Shown here: positions 19,263 to 30,949 of the stretch, piece after piece
Layout: every line of letters begins with the position of its first letter
Numbering within the stretch: position 1 is the stretch's first letter
DNA from: Paramoeba atlantica
Lineage: Eukaryota > Discosea
Direction: 5' to 3'
Length of the DNA stretch: 64,000 nucleotides
Assembly: GCA_977017575.1 (NCBI GenBank)
Contig: CDRNVI010000054.1
Location: 620,001-684,000 of the forward strand
Notes under the pieces: model-generated
What the model was told of the DNA's origin: nothing
The model's input: the letters and a program-made list of their open reading frames with translations, nothing else
Databases searched by the model: none
Made by a program: the position numbers and the translations under genes

Positions 19263-20012
19263 AAAATAAATGCATGATATTGAGAGGGGTGACTCTGGGT
19301 GGGAGTGTCTAGGATATCTTTCGTCAAAAATTTCTTCCTTAGTTTTTTATTATTTTTGCTTCAATCGGACGATACAGAAATCATGTTACTGGAATTCTTA
19401 TTCTGTAGGACTTAAACGAGTGTTTCGGTATGTAATACAAGTTAATAAAGCGCCTAACAATGAATTTACCAACTACCGTTGGACCCGCCCCAGTAATAGA
19501 CCCCCCCCGTAACAAGGATTTGACCCTTGTGGCGTCTCCCGCAACCGCACCAGGATCTTTCGAGTTCCCGAAGTGTTTCCGAATTTCATGTTCTAACCGT
19601 CCAATCAAGTTGCTTCGGTACAGCTCACTGCAGAAATGACGGTATTCCCATTCTTTCGGGCGGGAAGGTTTTTCCTGGGGGAGATTATGAGCCGCGAGAT
19701 CATACCCACCGGGTGCCGATACACTTTGTTCGCAAACGGGGGCTTTGGCCTCCAGACGTGGGCTTCGCTCACAGTTGGGCCTGGCCTCCAGACACGTAAA
19801 CTAAGTGTTACTGTCGTGGGCTACGCTCACAGTTTGGCCTTATGTGACAGAGCATAGGAAAATACACAGTGTAGAATCATACAGGTAAGTCTGCAGAGAT
19901 TTATAAGGTGAAGACGCGCACAAAACGCGTTTTTGTCACCTGTTTCTATTCAGCGGCACTAAGAACGTTCTCCTGCATCCGATTTTTGTCGTTGCGGTGT
20001 TGATGCACTATG
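19263..20012. other. Unrecognised sequence with a short direct repeat
   Basis: A minus-strand reading at 19520-19640 (LIGRLEHEIRKHFGNSK) looks protein-like but I do not recognise it. A direct repeat GTGGGCT.CGCTCACAGTT.GGCC occurs at about 19757-19780 and 19816-19840. A C-run (19501-19509) may be a transposon end. Confidence 0.35.
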
Positions 20013-20249
20013 TCATAGTGCTAGTATGAAGCTCCCACTCAGAGCCTTAACGGTCATATTGCGCCGGCACTCAGCAACCAGCTCATCATTATATTCTACA
20101 ATATACTCCTTCCCGTTGGAAATAGTCATTGTTTGCTTTTCTTTCGTACGAACGACTTTGACTGAAATCACTCCCACTGGCGCTAAAGTTTTCCCCTTCA
20201 GTTCGCCGTCGACGCTAACGCTAGTTTCATCTCCGAAAATAACATACAC
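20013..20249 (-). pseudogene. DDE-transposase fragment, best preserved copy
   Basis: A 78-residue frame: FGDETSVSVDGELKGKTLAP, then GVISVKVVRTKEKQTMTISN. It resembles the stretch after the first catalytic Asp in Tc1/mariner-type transposases (DE..f..dG). The same sequence, more damaged, is part of the block preceding each close LRR copy, so this fragment identifies that block. Second and third catalytic residues are not present. The superfamily call is tentative. Confidence 0.45.
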
Positions 20250-20405
20250 TCCCTTTAATTAATAATGATAATTGAAAAAATATTTTTACCTCGGGATGTG
20301 AAAATTACTCAAAAATTATCAAAAACATTTGAATCTTGTCTTGTTTTTTCCCTTCGTAGACAAAGAATCATACTACACAGATGTATGTTTATTTCTGATC
20401 TCCCC

Positions 20406-21821
20406 TTATTGCCGCAATAATAATATTGCGTTCATAAATAATTCATAAATAATTCGGATCTCTCTGAAACCGCACGAAACCGCGGCGAAACCGCGCGAAA
20501 CCGTGCTGACTCCCTTTCTCCCTGAAAGCTTGGCACCACTGTGAAATGAGTTCATGTAACCTTTTCTAAGCTTGAAAATAGGGGTTTCAGTCCAAGAGGT
20601 CAGTGCACTTTTCGCCACGTTGTTTAGAAATTGTCCGACACATGGAATAAGTACGAGCTTTGGAAATGGAGTCTGAGTGTTGTTTTCTAATGGATGAATC
20701 GCACTACGAACGGAGTTGCTTACATCTGTCCAATCTTGAGTGCCTAGTCTAGACAAACGATGAAAGAAGTCTGCAAGCTCACTTTCAGCTTCATCACGTG
20801 CGACATGATTTACCGCTGCCCCGTCAGCAATAATGTACGCCCATTTGGCCAACCGTGCAGCACCTAAATGCCGACGTAGATCGTTGACGATAAGCATGCC
20901 AATTTCTGCACCATTAAACGAGCCTCTTCTAGGGTGATACATGGGGGGGAGGATCCACTCAAAAGGGCCAACGTACAATACCACAACCATGATGTGTTCG
21001 CTTAGTACTTGATCCGTACCCCCATCTATGGCAACGCCAAAGATATCATATTCGTCAATCGAGCCCAATATTTTCTCCCACAACACGTGAGATATTTCAA
21101 CGATATCATTTTCGAATGACCTCACAGTTTTCGGGATTTCCCTTCGCATTACTTCACTTGGGGCATCAGGACGAACTTCTTCCAATTGACGAAACAAACG
21201 AACGGCCACGGAAAGAGGAATGTTCGTACTTGCTATCGCAGTTGGAAACACCTTGTGCCAAAACTCATGAGGACTGATTTCCTTCGCTTTGGGAGTCTGA
21301 ACGTCACGACTGATTCCTGAACAATGGTGGTTAAGGTGCATGTTGTATGTGGATTCGCAATGTGAATGAAACACCTCTTTGCAGTATCGACACCGAAGAT
21401 GAAGTGAGTGTCCCGAGGCGTCCTTCAGTGCCTGTTCTTCATATTGGTTGCGTACCTCGGCAGCTTTACATACTGAATCATTGCTACACACCTCGTCAAG
21501 AAAATGAGCCTGAATGCTGGCTTTCTTGAGAAGATTTATACTTCCCCGTGTACGTGTCCTTTTCTTGGCCCGGTTCGGAGTGGCTTGAGCATCGAGGGAA
21601 GACTGGGAGGGAGCTTCCGAGATTCTTTGTGACATTGTGGCAGCTGCTTCTCGGCGGTCTCTAGCCGAAGCAAGTGTTCTAGGAGGTGTTGCATCATCCA
21701 CTCCAGGCAAAATGATCCCCTCGTTTCTCACTAAATTCGTTGGAGCGGTATTCGATGGAGGTGGCGCTGGGGAATCTGAATCCGGTACAGAGCGGCGTGC
21801 TCGTGGCTTCTCTTTGGGCAT
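20406..21821 (-). CDS. hAT-like transposase, N-terminal two thirds
   Basis: The 471-residue frame starts with a disordered, Pro/Ser-rich 100 residues. A BED-type zinc finger follows (Cys144, Cys147, His162, His166), then an RNase H-like fold start with Asp266 in VAIDGGTDQ, Asp333 in IIADGAAVNH, and a CVGQFLNNV box (Cys394) where hAT enzymes have CxxH.LN; here the His is Gln397. The C-terminal third with the glutamate and dimerisation region is missing. The last about 45 residues read through a CGAAACCGCG microsatellite (20467-20510) and are probably not original. Likely a truncated, inactive hAT transposase; a domesticated DNA-binding gene is possible. Confidence 0.6.
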   Translation of the reverse strand: MPKEKPRARRSVPDSDSPAPPPSNTAPTNLVRNEGIILPGVDDATPPRTLASARDRREAAATMSQRISEAPSQSSLDAQATPNRAKKRTRTRGSINLLKKASIQAHFLDEVCSNDSVCKAAEVRNQYEEQALKDASGHSLHLRCRYCKEVFHSHCESTYNMHLNHHCSGISRDVQTPKAKEISPHEFWHKVFPTAIASTNIPLSVAVRLFRQLEEVRPDAPSEVMRREIPKTVRSFENDIVEISHVLWEKILGSIDEYDIFGVAIDGGTDQVLSEHIMVVVLYVGPFEWILPPMYHPRRGSFNGAEIGMLIVNDLRRHLGAARLAKWAYIIADGAAVNHVARDEAESELADFFHRLSRLGTQDWTDVSNSVRSAIHPLENNTQTPFPKLVLIPCVGQFLNNVAKSALTSWTETPIFKLRKGYMNSFHSGAKLSGRKGVSTVSRGFAAVSCGFREIRIIYELFMNAILLLRQ

Positions 21822-22017
21822 ATATTTCCGATGATGTGGAAGAAACTATAAAAGCGTATAGTGATATAGGAATCAGAAGAAATACTATAAAAAAAACTAT
21901 GCATAAAAAGTTGGATTCAAACGTTTATAGGAGTAATAAACATATTACATGGAGAAGGAGTAGATAAATATTTGGGTTCAGTGGGTTCAGTGGGTTCAAT
22001 GAACCAAGAAATAGGGT

Positions 22018-23224
22018 TCACTGAACAACTAGGTATGGGAGCATGTGCCCAAACTCTCGTTCCGTATGCGTTTCGGAGTAGATCCGATTGGTTGTTTGTC
22101 GGAAGACTCGAATGTGTTTATATTTTTGAGAACCAGTGCTTTTCCAATAATCTTTCACAACTTGACGTTGCATAATCGTCCAACATGAGATCGAATTCCG
22201 CTTCAAGAATCTCTCGTGTTCCATTATTTGCAAAAAGTCGTCGCACCCTACTCTTTATCCCGAAGTATACTAACATCGCTTCAACGACAATACGCTTCAT
22301 CTGATTGATAGCTTTATCCGTAGAAAATTCCGCGTACAAAAATCCGAGTATAGCTGCTAGTGATAACGCATCCGAAGATACTGTGCAAGATTTGAGCTGC
22401 CTCCCGTGGCAGTATACCACTGTTCGAAAATGGTAAAGAAACCATTCACGCATTGAAGATCAGTCGTGTCGGATGTTTCACACAAATTGCCGAGTGCACG
22501 AAGTGGAATAAGTAAATAAAATATTTTCATCATATTCTCCTGGTCTCACATTGTTAACGAAGCTGCTATTTCCGAGGAGTTGCTTGCTTTGAGCGCAGCT
22601 CGAATCTGCTCATACCCTGACCGCCAGCGCGTCTCATTCTTTTTAGGAAGAGTATTTCCCGTGCTTCCTTTGTATCAGTCGCTAAGCGCAAGACATGTAA
22701 TCCACTCAGGTATTAATGAGGTCCTTTGCGAACACGGACGCTGCGTCTCGCAAATTATATCATTGCACAGTTGTACAACATGTGGCCAACACGGTAAAAT
22801 ACATGATATTGAATATCATGCATTGTGCGAGAGCCAGGCAGGTGGATTTTTGTAGAATAACACATCGAATTGCAGAGAAGAGGTGCACGGTGAATCGGAC
22901 ACTGCGTCTGCGAGAGCGAGTAAAATTAACTACCGCTTATTATACTAAGTAGTATAAGCATTATAAGTATAAAGATAGTAATGGGATTATGATGAGATTG
23001 CACGTAGCTAGTATCGGAGCCTTTTTAAGGATCCCAGTTTAATGCGCAAACGATCAAGTGTCAATTGTCCAACTTCAAAATGCTTTTCAGAATCATCAAT
23101 TTGATTCTGGCGATCTGCTCTTGCTCGCATCCATTGCTTCAATAATTCCTAAGGAAATTTCAATTCTTCATTTAGATAAAAGGGCATCTGCAAGGCTTCC
23201 TTAAGTCGGTTTTCCAATATGTTC
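22018..23224 (-). pseudogene. hAT-like C-terminal fragment, copy 2, with upstream leader
   Basis: The same block as 18376-19262 and almost identical to 50640-51867. The minus strand carries PRKQ/TRW-type and IFHLLIPLRALG-type pieces in several frames, and further upstream a damaged frame (QIDDSEKHFEVGQLTLDRLR, 23020-23110) with a stop. At 21972-22020 lies a short repeat GGGTTCAGTGGGTTCAGTGG. No intact protein. Confidence 0.5.
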
Positions 23225-23297
23225 CTCCAGGGTATGTACTTGTACATACCCTGGAGTTTACTCGTAGTGAATCACTGCGGTTCACTACGGGTAAACC
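23225..23297. repeat. Twin palindromes at the end of the hAT-derived block
   Basis: A 32-base palindrome with arms CTCCAGGGTATGTAC (23225-23256) is followed directly by a hairpin with arms GTTTACTCGTAGTGAA and TTCACTACGGGTAAAC (23258-23297). The pair recurs at 51868-51940. Half of the second hairpin also borders the Tc1-like elements at 1816 and 57003. Confidence 0.75.
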
Positions 23298-23749
23298 GCA
23301 GCATCATAGTACTATAAATCTATAAAAATCTATAACAGAAAAAAGTGATCAAAAACGTTTTGATGCTCTCTTTTAGCACCAGAGACACCATGTACAAAGT
23401 CAATTTATGACAGGCTTAATCAAGCTTTTTATGTTTCGCGGCAGAAAACTTAGTTTTCAGTTTTTTGCTTGTGCGTCTTCCGCCACGGGAGAAAAAAGAA
23501 GTTACAAGGACTCTCTTTTGAAGGAGAAACGTGTCCAAACCCGACGAAAATCAATCAAAAAAATTTATTTTTTTATACATAGTAATTGAAAAATTATAAT
23601 ACTATATAGTACTATAATTATAGATTTTGTAGATTTTCAGACCCCTGAAAAATACCTAAAAAAGAATCTTTAAAGTGCATTAAATTCAGTAACTCGAATT
23701 TTCAGGAATCAATTTTCAGGAATTGAATTTCTGCAGGATTCGACGAGGA

Positions 23750-24655
23750 TACACCCCCTTTTCCTTGACGGAAAATAAGGCGGCAAGAAAAATAGTCACT
23801 GTTTGCTTTTCGTTCGTACGAACGACTTTGACTCAAATCACGCCCACTGGCGCTAAAGTTTTCCCCTTCAGTTCGCCGTCGACGCTAACGCTAGTCTCAT
23901 GACAAAACTTTTATCTCCGAAAATAACAGAGCTGTACTGACGAACATCGTGCTGCGAGTACAAATGATGCGACTGTCGTCTTATACGTTGACCAATATCT
24001 GATGCTTGAGTCCATCAAAACACGTAACGATAGTGCTTATACGCTCTTTCTTTTGCTTTTTCACCCAGTCCTTCATGAAATGTTCCATGATGACTCATCA
24101 ACTGGAGCACCCTATCTCGAGTGATAAGGATATGACCATTCAACAGACCGAGAAGGGATTCATGAACCTTTGTTATTGAATCTTGTCGCGAGCTATTGAA
24201 AGCTCGCTCACACTTCCGGCCGCGACCTCCATGATTTATTCTTGATTGATATTCTTTTTCTCCGACTCGCTTTATTTTAAACGATATAAATTATATATAT
24301 TATATATATTATATATTTACAATATAATATAAAGGAAGAAGGAATATAATATATTATATGTATGATAAACTATATTTATACGACTTCGCAAGTTTTGATA
24401 CGGAAGACGAAGAACGACACACGGACAACTTGTCTTGCACCGACAAGTTCTTTCTGCGGTATGTTGATGGGGGAACAAAGGGAGGGGGAGTGGGACATGC
24501 TGAAAGAGAATTTTGGGAGAGCGAGATACCAGGTTCTTGTCCGGAAGCAAAAGATCCGACTACACGTGATATACGAGCCACTGGAGTTCGCGAAATGATC
24601 CAGTTAACGGTCCACGCGGCACCAGACCCTCCCGAGAATTCATAGGACAATAATT
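23750..24655 (-). pseudogene. DDE-transposase remnant upstream of LRR gene, copy b
   Basis: Nearly identical to 2330-3232, including the AT-only island (24280-24355). The Tc1-like element present before that copy is absent here: 23275 joins the palindromes to the flank block directly. Foldback and palindrome sequences continue to 25020, including GCCCTATTAAATAGGGC. Confidence 0.45.
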
Positions 24656-25062
24656 TTCAGGAGAAGTTTTCTATAGTTCCTAAACAAGGTCTTGCAGCTT
24701 TTTTATACACTTTTTTACACTCGGATAGCTATGCCCCGGAAAAAAGCCGCTGCTTCTTTCATCGGGGGATTTCATAAAAAAAACATGCCCCCCCTAAACA
24801 AATCTTTGGCCTTTAAGACAAAATAGCCCTATCAAAGGGGGGGCACGCGTAGCCCTATTAAATAGGGCCGTTTCTGTAATTACATGCTCTGACTTTTTTA
24901 TGTGACAGACCCCCCCTAGTTATACAGGGGGTGTATACACATACCCCTAGTTGGGGTATATGTCACACCCCTACCCCCCCTAGTTATACGTCACTTTTCC
25001 ACGAAAAGTAGTAAAATTATTTTTAATTTTTTAAAAAACAATAATTTACATTCTAACTTTAC

Positions 25063-25959
25063 ATGCCACACTTAACGCTACAGACGATCGTGCGGCTCAC
25101 ATGTTCGGATATTCAGGAGCCATCGACTAAACGTCGTAAAGTCGAAACTCCAGTATCTTCGAACACCCATTCCGATGAACAAATTACAAATATGAGATCG
25201 CGTATTGCCAAAGTGAGTGCTGCTAATTTACCCCAAGAGTATCACCTTGTTCGTCTCCTCGCGGAAGTCCACAACTTGGACGAATCGTGGAGTCTTCACA
25301 CGCCAGCATGTGAGTGGGAAGGTGTGATTTGTTTGGAGCGGGAAGAAGTCACCCGCATAGAATGGGGTCTACTACATTTGGCAGGCACTATGAACCTGAT
25401 TCATCTCCCACATAGTCTGTACGATTTTAATGCGAGTCAGAACGCGCTGGAAGGTGCGGTGCCGCTCACGCGCTTGCCTTCGGAACTGCGATCACTAACT
25501 CTGTACGAAAATCGATTTGAAGGCGAGTTGGACTTGACTTCCCTTCCGCACTGTTTCGAAGATTTGACTTTGAATGACAACAGGTTCAATGGAACTGTAT
25601 GTTTGACGAGTCTGCCGGTCAATATGCAAAATGTGAACCTTAGCGGAAATCGTCTTACCGGGTCACTTGATTTGACTTTGTTTCCGCCTAACATACGTCA
25701 AGTATATCTCTCTGGAAATCAGTTGTCCGGCGAACTCGATCTCCGACAACTTCCTTCGGGGATTCGGCACCTTGATTTGTCGCGCAATATGTTTTCTGGT
25801 GATGTCAACTTGGCGGGGCTTCCATGTTCATTGAGGGGTTTGGATTTATCAGATAATGTGAACTTGCGTAGCAACGTAACAAAATCGCCATTTCCTGAGC
25901 ATGTGCAAGAGTACGGTTTGTGCGTATATAACACACAGATAAAGCTCGAGAATCATTGA
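25063..25959 (+). CDS. Leucine-rich repeat protein, intact
   Basis: 298 residues, same architecture as 3677-4573: KRRKV at residues 23-27, cap region with Trp76 and Cys83/Cys90, LRR units from about 139, end IKLENH. Against 3677-4573 most changes fall in the repeats, for example CFV to CFE, NIW to NIR, RISY to GIRH and SLIG to SLRG. The changed residues cluster just after the conserved hydrophobic residue of each unit. Ten bases after the stop the gene borders the 6.53-kb tandem repeat, so its usual purine-rich 3' flank is missing. Confidence 0.88.
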   Translation: MPHLTLQTIVRLTCSDIQEPSTKRRKVETPVSSNTHSDEQITNMRSRIAKVSAANLPQEYHLVRLLAEVHNLDESWSLHTPACEWEGVICLEREEVTRIEWGLLHLAGTMNLIHLPHSLYDFNASQNALEGAVPLTRLPSELRSLTLYENRFEGELDLTSLPHCFEDLTLNDNRFNGTVCLTSLPVNMQNVNLSGNRLTGSLDLTLFPPNIRQVYLSGNQLSGELDLRQLPSGIRHLDLSRNMFSGDVNLAGLPCSLRGLDLSDNVNLRSNVTKSPFPEHVQEYGLCVYNTQIKLENH

Positions 25960-26747
25960 ATCATTTATAGTTGCATCATTTATAGTTTATTAGTCAAACG
26001 TCGATCCCACTTCGAGAACAATAAGGAACCTGGATTGCCATTCGCGAGGGCCTTCCATTAACCACTGTATACCGTACTATCACTATCGCCTTCGCCATCC
26101 CCTTCATTTTACCCTTCATTATCGCCATGATCATCCCATGATTCCGGTTTTCCGCGTTTCTTAGTGGGGGGGAGGCGCAGTGGCCGCCGTTGGAAAAACA
26201 ACTAGTGGCTGGATCGGGACTTTCATATTCACGAGAATAGCAGGCCGAGGCAAATGAAGTGTGTCCTAGGGGCTAACTGACGATGAATGCACAGCATGGA
26301 CTGTAATACCCCCCGTGACAACATCCACTTCCTTTCGGTAACCTCGGTCTCCTTTAAGCCTGCTATACCGGCCCAAAGCCCGGAGCCACGTATCAGTTCG
26401 ACCGTACGGTGGAAAGGTGATGGAAAGAGAAATCGTAATCAAAAGAATTTGTAAAAAAATCTACTATCTAAACTTGTTTAATACTAAACTATGTTCCAGG
26501 ATAGTATACCCGTGCCCACTTAGTATACCTACCCCCCCCTCCCAGCAACAGGAGCGGGAGACATCCCTTTTTTAGAAGCGACAGATCCATTTTCTAGCCA
26601 TCACACGGCAAGAAATCGCATTTTAAGGTCAAGGCAACATTTTTCTAGCAACTACTGATAAATTAAATATAATTATAAATTATTTTTTGCTTTTTAGACA
26701 AAATTTAGTATACCCATACATCTCCCTAGTACGGATAGTACGGTACT

Positions 26748-27186
26748 TCATACATTTTGAAAAACGTTTTGTGATGAAGCGGGACCTTGACTATGAATTT
26801 CAATCAAAGAAAGCTCGTGTTTTTTATTGGTAAACAATGATGGGATTATGAACAATGATGGGATATGATGGGAGTATGTAATGTTGGGATCGTAGAGTTC
26901 TACGGAAGAAATTGGAAAGCAGGATTCGGAGCTCGTTAGCTTCAACGTCTCCACCAGCGTCCCCTTCATCATCCCCATCATCGTTCCCTTCGTCATACCC
27001 TCCATCCCCTTTATCATTCCCCTCATTATCCCCATCATCTCCTTCATCATCCGCTTCACTCTCTGGTATTCTTTTTACCCCGTAGACGCATGTCTTCAGC
27101 TTATACCGTATACCCCCCAGGAAGAGAGATTTGGCTCTTTTTGGGCTGGCCCCCAGTAAGAGAGATTTAGCCCTTATTCTGGGCAA
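26748..27186 (-). other. Acidic repeat frame in tandem unit 1 (copies in units 2 and 3)
   Basis: The 120-residue frame (26824-27186) contains an Asp/Glu/Gly/Asn-rich stretch coded by a degenerate 12-15-base minisatellite CCCCATCATC/CCTTCATCATC at 26950-27055. An alternative frame of 103 residues overlaps it. Copies: 33279-33717 and 39807-40245. I do not recognise it. Its frame is bounded by the CCCCCAGTAAGAGAG transposon-end motif (27150-27170), so it may be noise translated from a repeat. Confidence 0.3.
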
Positions 27187-27477
27187 TCAAATGAGGTTGA
27201 AGCACAGAGAAGAAAACGCACAATCAAAAACAAAGAGTCAATATTTTATATGAAGCATACGAAAATCAAATATAGTTGGGCTGGAGTCTTGGACAACGCT
27301 TTCTAACGCAAGTTGTATGCGAATGTCCGTTGTCATAACTTAAAAAAAGTAGATGAAATGAAATCAATGACAGAATGACAATTTCTTTTAGACAGAACTA
27401 TTCGAAAAAGAGAAAAACTCTAAAAAAAAGGTTGTCAAAAAAGTTTGGAGAAAAAAGAAAACTGGCCTAAAAAGCAT

Positions 27478-27527
27478 AACCCCCCAGTAAGAGAGATTTG
27501 GTCAAAACCCACTCTTACTGGGGGGTT
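27478..27527. repeat. Foldback AACCCCCCAGTAAGAG (unit 1; also units 2, 3)
   Basis: Perfect 16-base arms 27478-27493 and 27512-27527 around an 18-base loop. The arm sequence also occurs singly at 27110-27170. Equivalent positions: about 34009-34058 and 40537-40586. Confidence 0.85.
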
Positions 27528-27753
27528 GTACGGTAGTACCCCATTGGGGTGCAAAGGAACCTTCCTAGGCAATAAAGAAAAAGTTTCTGTAACTTTTCGT
27601 TCCCTTGCTTTTTTTGGCGATGGACCCCGCTAGATATCTGTCGCATTTTGACCCCCGTAACTATCTGTCACACCCATACCTGTAAAATTATTAATAATTT
27701 TTCCTTCTAATAATACTGTCCTCCCTCCCCTTAAGCGCACACGGTCAGACCCC

Positions 27754-27811
27754 CCCCCCGTTTAAGCGCACTTTTCACGGAAAACGAGGTGCGCTTAAAC
27801 GGGGGGGACAG
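27754..27811. repeat. Foldback CCCCCCGTTTAAGCGCAC (unit 1; also units 2, 3)
   Basis: Perfect 18-19-base arms around TTTTCACGGAAAACGAG, right end GGACAGTA. A second left-end copy, TACTGTCC..CCCCTTAAGCGCAC, lies just outside at 27715-27740. The C-run is 10, 8 and 10 bases long in units 1, 2 and 3. Confidence 0.85.
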
Positions 27812-28214
27812 TAATTATTATTAAAGAATTATTAATAATTATTAAAGTACATCCTAATGCCGAAAAGTATGGACCATATTCGCGTCGAGAACTCTCCTTT
27901 GCAACAAAACTCAGGTGAAACGGACCCAAGGACAAAAACAGGAGGTGTCCTGATATTGGCGATCCCCCCTGTATAAGGTTTCAATACTGGTGGCAGAGGC
28001 AAAGTTCATCCACTTCTTGATATGGTGGGTGGTTCTCTTTTGTAGCCTCTCAATGAATGAGTAAGGCTGGCATGAACAACGAATGAAAGCGCAATTTGGA
28101 TAGGACGGCGTGTTGGTAGATCCATAGTTTGGATGAGAACCTTTGGATTAAACCCGTAGTGGATTAGGAGGTTTCTGAAGGCCTCCTTGACCTCCTTCTA
28201 CATAAAATAAGGGA

Positions 28215-28267
28215 ACACTAATTAAGGGAATAAGTTTTTTTGAAAACCATTTTCCCTTAATTAGTGT
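28215..28267. repeat. Foldback ACACTAATTAAGGGAA (unit 1; also units 2, 3)
   Basis: Perfect 16-base arms 28215-28230 and 28252-28267 just upstream of the RT pseudogene. This one lacks a C-run. Confidence 0.8.
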
Positions 28268-28348
28268 AATTCTTAATTAATGTTTCCACGGTATATCTCA
28301 TTTTTTGTTATAATTTATAATTTATAAAAATTAATGAGAGGGAGAGTA

Positions 28349-29470
28349 TGGTGTCGCCACCGCCGCTGGCGCCGAACGCATGATTCATCTCTGTCGTCAG
28401 ACGGTGACCAAGCATGCTGACGACCCAGATTTCGTCCTGTGCAAAATTGATCTCTCAAACGCGTTTAATGACGTCTCAAGATCCGCCTTTCCCTCCTTGA
28501 CTCAGAAGCACTTTCCTAACCCCCTCTCTAAATGGGTAGAATGGTGTTACGAAACGGACAGCTACGTCACCTTTGGGCAACACATTCTGCACTCCGCAGA
28601 AGGCGTTCAACAAGGCGATCCCTTGGGACCGCTCCTTTTCTCCCTGGTAATCCATCATCTCGCGCAAATTTTTATTTATTTTTTTTATTTATTAACGCTG
28701 AGTTTCCTGAAGAACTTTTCCTCCATGTCTGGTACCTTGACGACGGGGTACTTGCCGGCAAGGCGGCGCTCGTCAAGCAAGCCCTCGAAGTCATTGAGCG
28801 GGAAGGTCGACAGCTCGGACTCCTTCTTAACACTCAGAAGTGTGAAGTGACCCTACACCCCCCGTCCGCACACCTCGTGACTTTATTCCCTGAGATCCCA
28901 TAACAAAGAATTCTCTTCGATGGCAATTTCAGCATCCTAGGCAGCCCGGTGGGATCCGCGCAATACTGTAGTGATTACCTTCGCGAACACGCCTTGGCCC
29001 CAGCATTCTCCACACTTAGCGCTATAAAGAAAATCGTCGATCCCCAAGTGGCGTTAACCCTCATCCGCCAGTGCTCTGGCTTTTGTCAGCTCGTCTTCTC
29101 CCTCCGCACCACAGACCCTAAACGCCTATTAGATCTATGTTTGCGTCTCGACACCGCGGTGCTACAAGCTTTAGAGGACGCACTTTGCTCACTCGATCCT
29201 TCCGGGTGCGCTCAGCGCTCAGCGCAGAAAAAAATATGGCGGTTTTGGACTTCCTCTTCTCTTTTCTACTCAGCGGGGTACGCTTCCTCAGTCTCCTTCG
29301 CAGCCAGCCAAGACGGATGGGATGCACTGGATGCAGAAGGATTCCGGGAGGCAATGACCCACGTAAACGAACTATCCGGAAGACCCCTCATCAACGTCCA
29401 TACAGGGTACGTCTTACCAGAGGATCCTGAGTCCCCCCGGCAAATCCAACACCACCTAAAGACCAACTAA
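28349..29470 (+). pseudogene. LINE reverse transcriptase, truncated, unit 1
   Basis: The RT starts inside the fingers (GVATAAGAERMIHLCRQTV) and continues KIDLSNAFNDVSR, GVQQGDPLGPLLFSL and, after a frame change, WYLDDGVLAG with the catalytic Asp-Asp, then LLLNTQKCEV. A 20-base T-rich insertion after HHLAQ (about 28670) breaks the frame. A second lesion is a TAA at 28900-28902 where the relative at 62230 has Gly. The later frame (28949-29470) covers the thumb-like LIRQCSGFCQLVFSLRT segment. 5' truncation occurs at the TATGGTGT joint. Non-LTR type is clear from motif style and the endonuclease that follows. Confidence 0.85.
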
Positions 29471-30458
29471 AGAAAACACCAACTAAAAAAGATGGCTTCT
29501 TCTCAAAGTGGGGATGGGGTCGCAAACTGGGCCTTTGCTCTCCCATCCAAAGAGCTGGGGTACGCCCTTATCCCTACGGCGTTCCGCGCCCTGGCCCGTT
29601 GGTGGCTCGGGGCAGACGTCCACAATGCCCCCCGCCCTTGCCCTGTGGACAAGTGTAGCCAACCGCTAGGCCGAACCAGATGGCAGGCACGCCCTAGCTT
29701 GCAAAAGTGGCTACGGTCTACTTTCTCGGCACAACGCCCTGGTCGACCACTTCTACGACGTGTGTACCAAGGCGCACTTCGCCCCACAACGAGAGGTTAG
29801 CCTACGGCCCTGGCGGTTGCCCCACCCGACCAGGAGACGTATTCCTCCCGAACTTTGGCCTAGCTACCGGCTTGGTATTGGACTTCTGCGTTACCCACGT
29901 TCAGTAACCCACATACATATGGTATATGTATGCTCGGGTATATGTATGCTCGGGTATATGTATGCTCGGGCATGTGTAATCACTTGGATATGCGCAAAAC
30001 AAAGAAGGTTTATGAAAAATAATCAACATGTTCGTGGGATGTGTACCTCCCCAGAAAGTGTTCAATGCGTTCTATGTGTTCAATTAAAAAAAGAAGTGTT
30101 CATAGAACACACAGGTATATTATACGGACTGAGTCCGAGGTGCTAACGTGTGGAAAGCGGGATCCTTTGCCGAGCGGTACGCTACGGAGCACAAACGGAG
30201 CGCCTCGAGGCTGAATCCCAAGGGTACAGATTCACCGCTATGGCAGTGGAATCCTTCGGATCGTGGTCCGACAGCGCGCAGGCCATTCTCCGTGAGGTCG
30301 CCGAGCGTCGCTCAGCCGCTTCGCAGGGCACTCTTTCGAGAGGAAAGGCCTTCCAACGCCTCCTCACGGAAATGAATGTGACTCTAATGCGAGCCCAAGC
30401 GCGCATGCTGGTAAGTCGGATGCCCGCAGAGAACTTGCGTCCTTCGTTGCGCACGTGA
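29471..30458 (+). pseudogene. LINE C-terminal restriction-like endonuclease, frameshifted, unit 1
   Basis: Successive frames read ANWAFALPSKELGYALIPTA, RHNALVDHFYDVCTKAHF, RPGDVFLPNFGLATGLVLDF..TH and FTAMAVESFGSWSDSAQAIL. Together they are the Cys-rich linker and restriction-like endonuclease with its trailing VESFG segment, of a family different from the endonuclease at 8085-9073. At least two frame changes and a GTATATGTATGCTCGG triplication (29925-29970) disable it. Copies at 36000-36987 and, ending early at 42724, in unit 3. Confidence 0.7.
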
Positions 30459-30949
30459 GGACGTGAAAATAATGGAAATATGTGTGAAGCTTTAAGCGTA
30501 GTAAGTTGGAAAAAAAAAGGATTTACTTTCCACGCTTCTTTCCTTGAATCTAGAACGTAGTAGTTTCTCAGGCAACGTTCCGTTAGAACTATTGCCTGGT
30601 CATCTGGAAAAACTGGACCCGAATACTTTTTCGTGATGCTAGATTTCGGGACCGTGCCGAAAACCGTGGTCAAACTGAGTGTCTCCCGCAATCAGTTTGC
30701 AAAGATCTTGTGATCAAAGCGGATGGATGACGTTCTGAGAGTGATGAATAGAACAACTTGTAGGTCATCATAATACACACAAGAACAATTTGTAGGTCGT
30801 CGTCGTCGTTCTCAAAATAGATAACGCACACGAATTTATAACGCGCACGAATAAAGCGAAAGTATAAAATCACAAAACAAATACCTAAAAAAGACTATTT
30901 AAAGTGCATTAAATTCAGTAACTCGAATTTTCAGGAATCAATTTTCAGG
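30459..30949. other. LINE 3' flank, no gene
   Basis: Unrecognised sequence with a GTCCTTCG/AGGAC hairpin at 30442-30465 and a GTCGTCGTCGTC run near 30797. Repeated in unit 2. Confidence 0.4.

Noticed and set aside
26824-27186. Acidic 120-residue frame as a real gene
   Set aside because: Its composition follows a minisatellite and its start lies in a transposon-end repeat; kept only as a low-confidence entry.
29925-29970. GTATATGTATGCTCGG triplication as a promoter element
   Set aside because: It lies inside a decayed endonuclease gene; a simple local expansion explains it.
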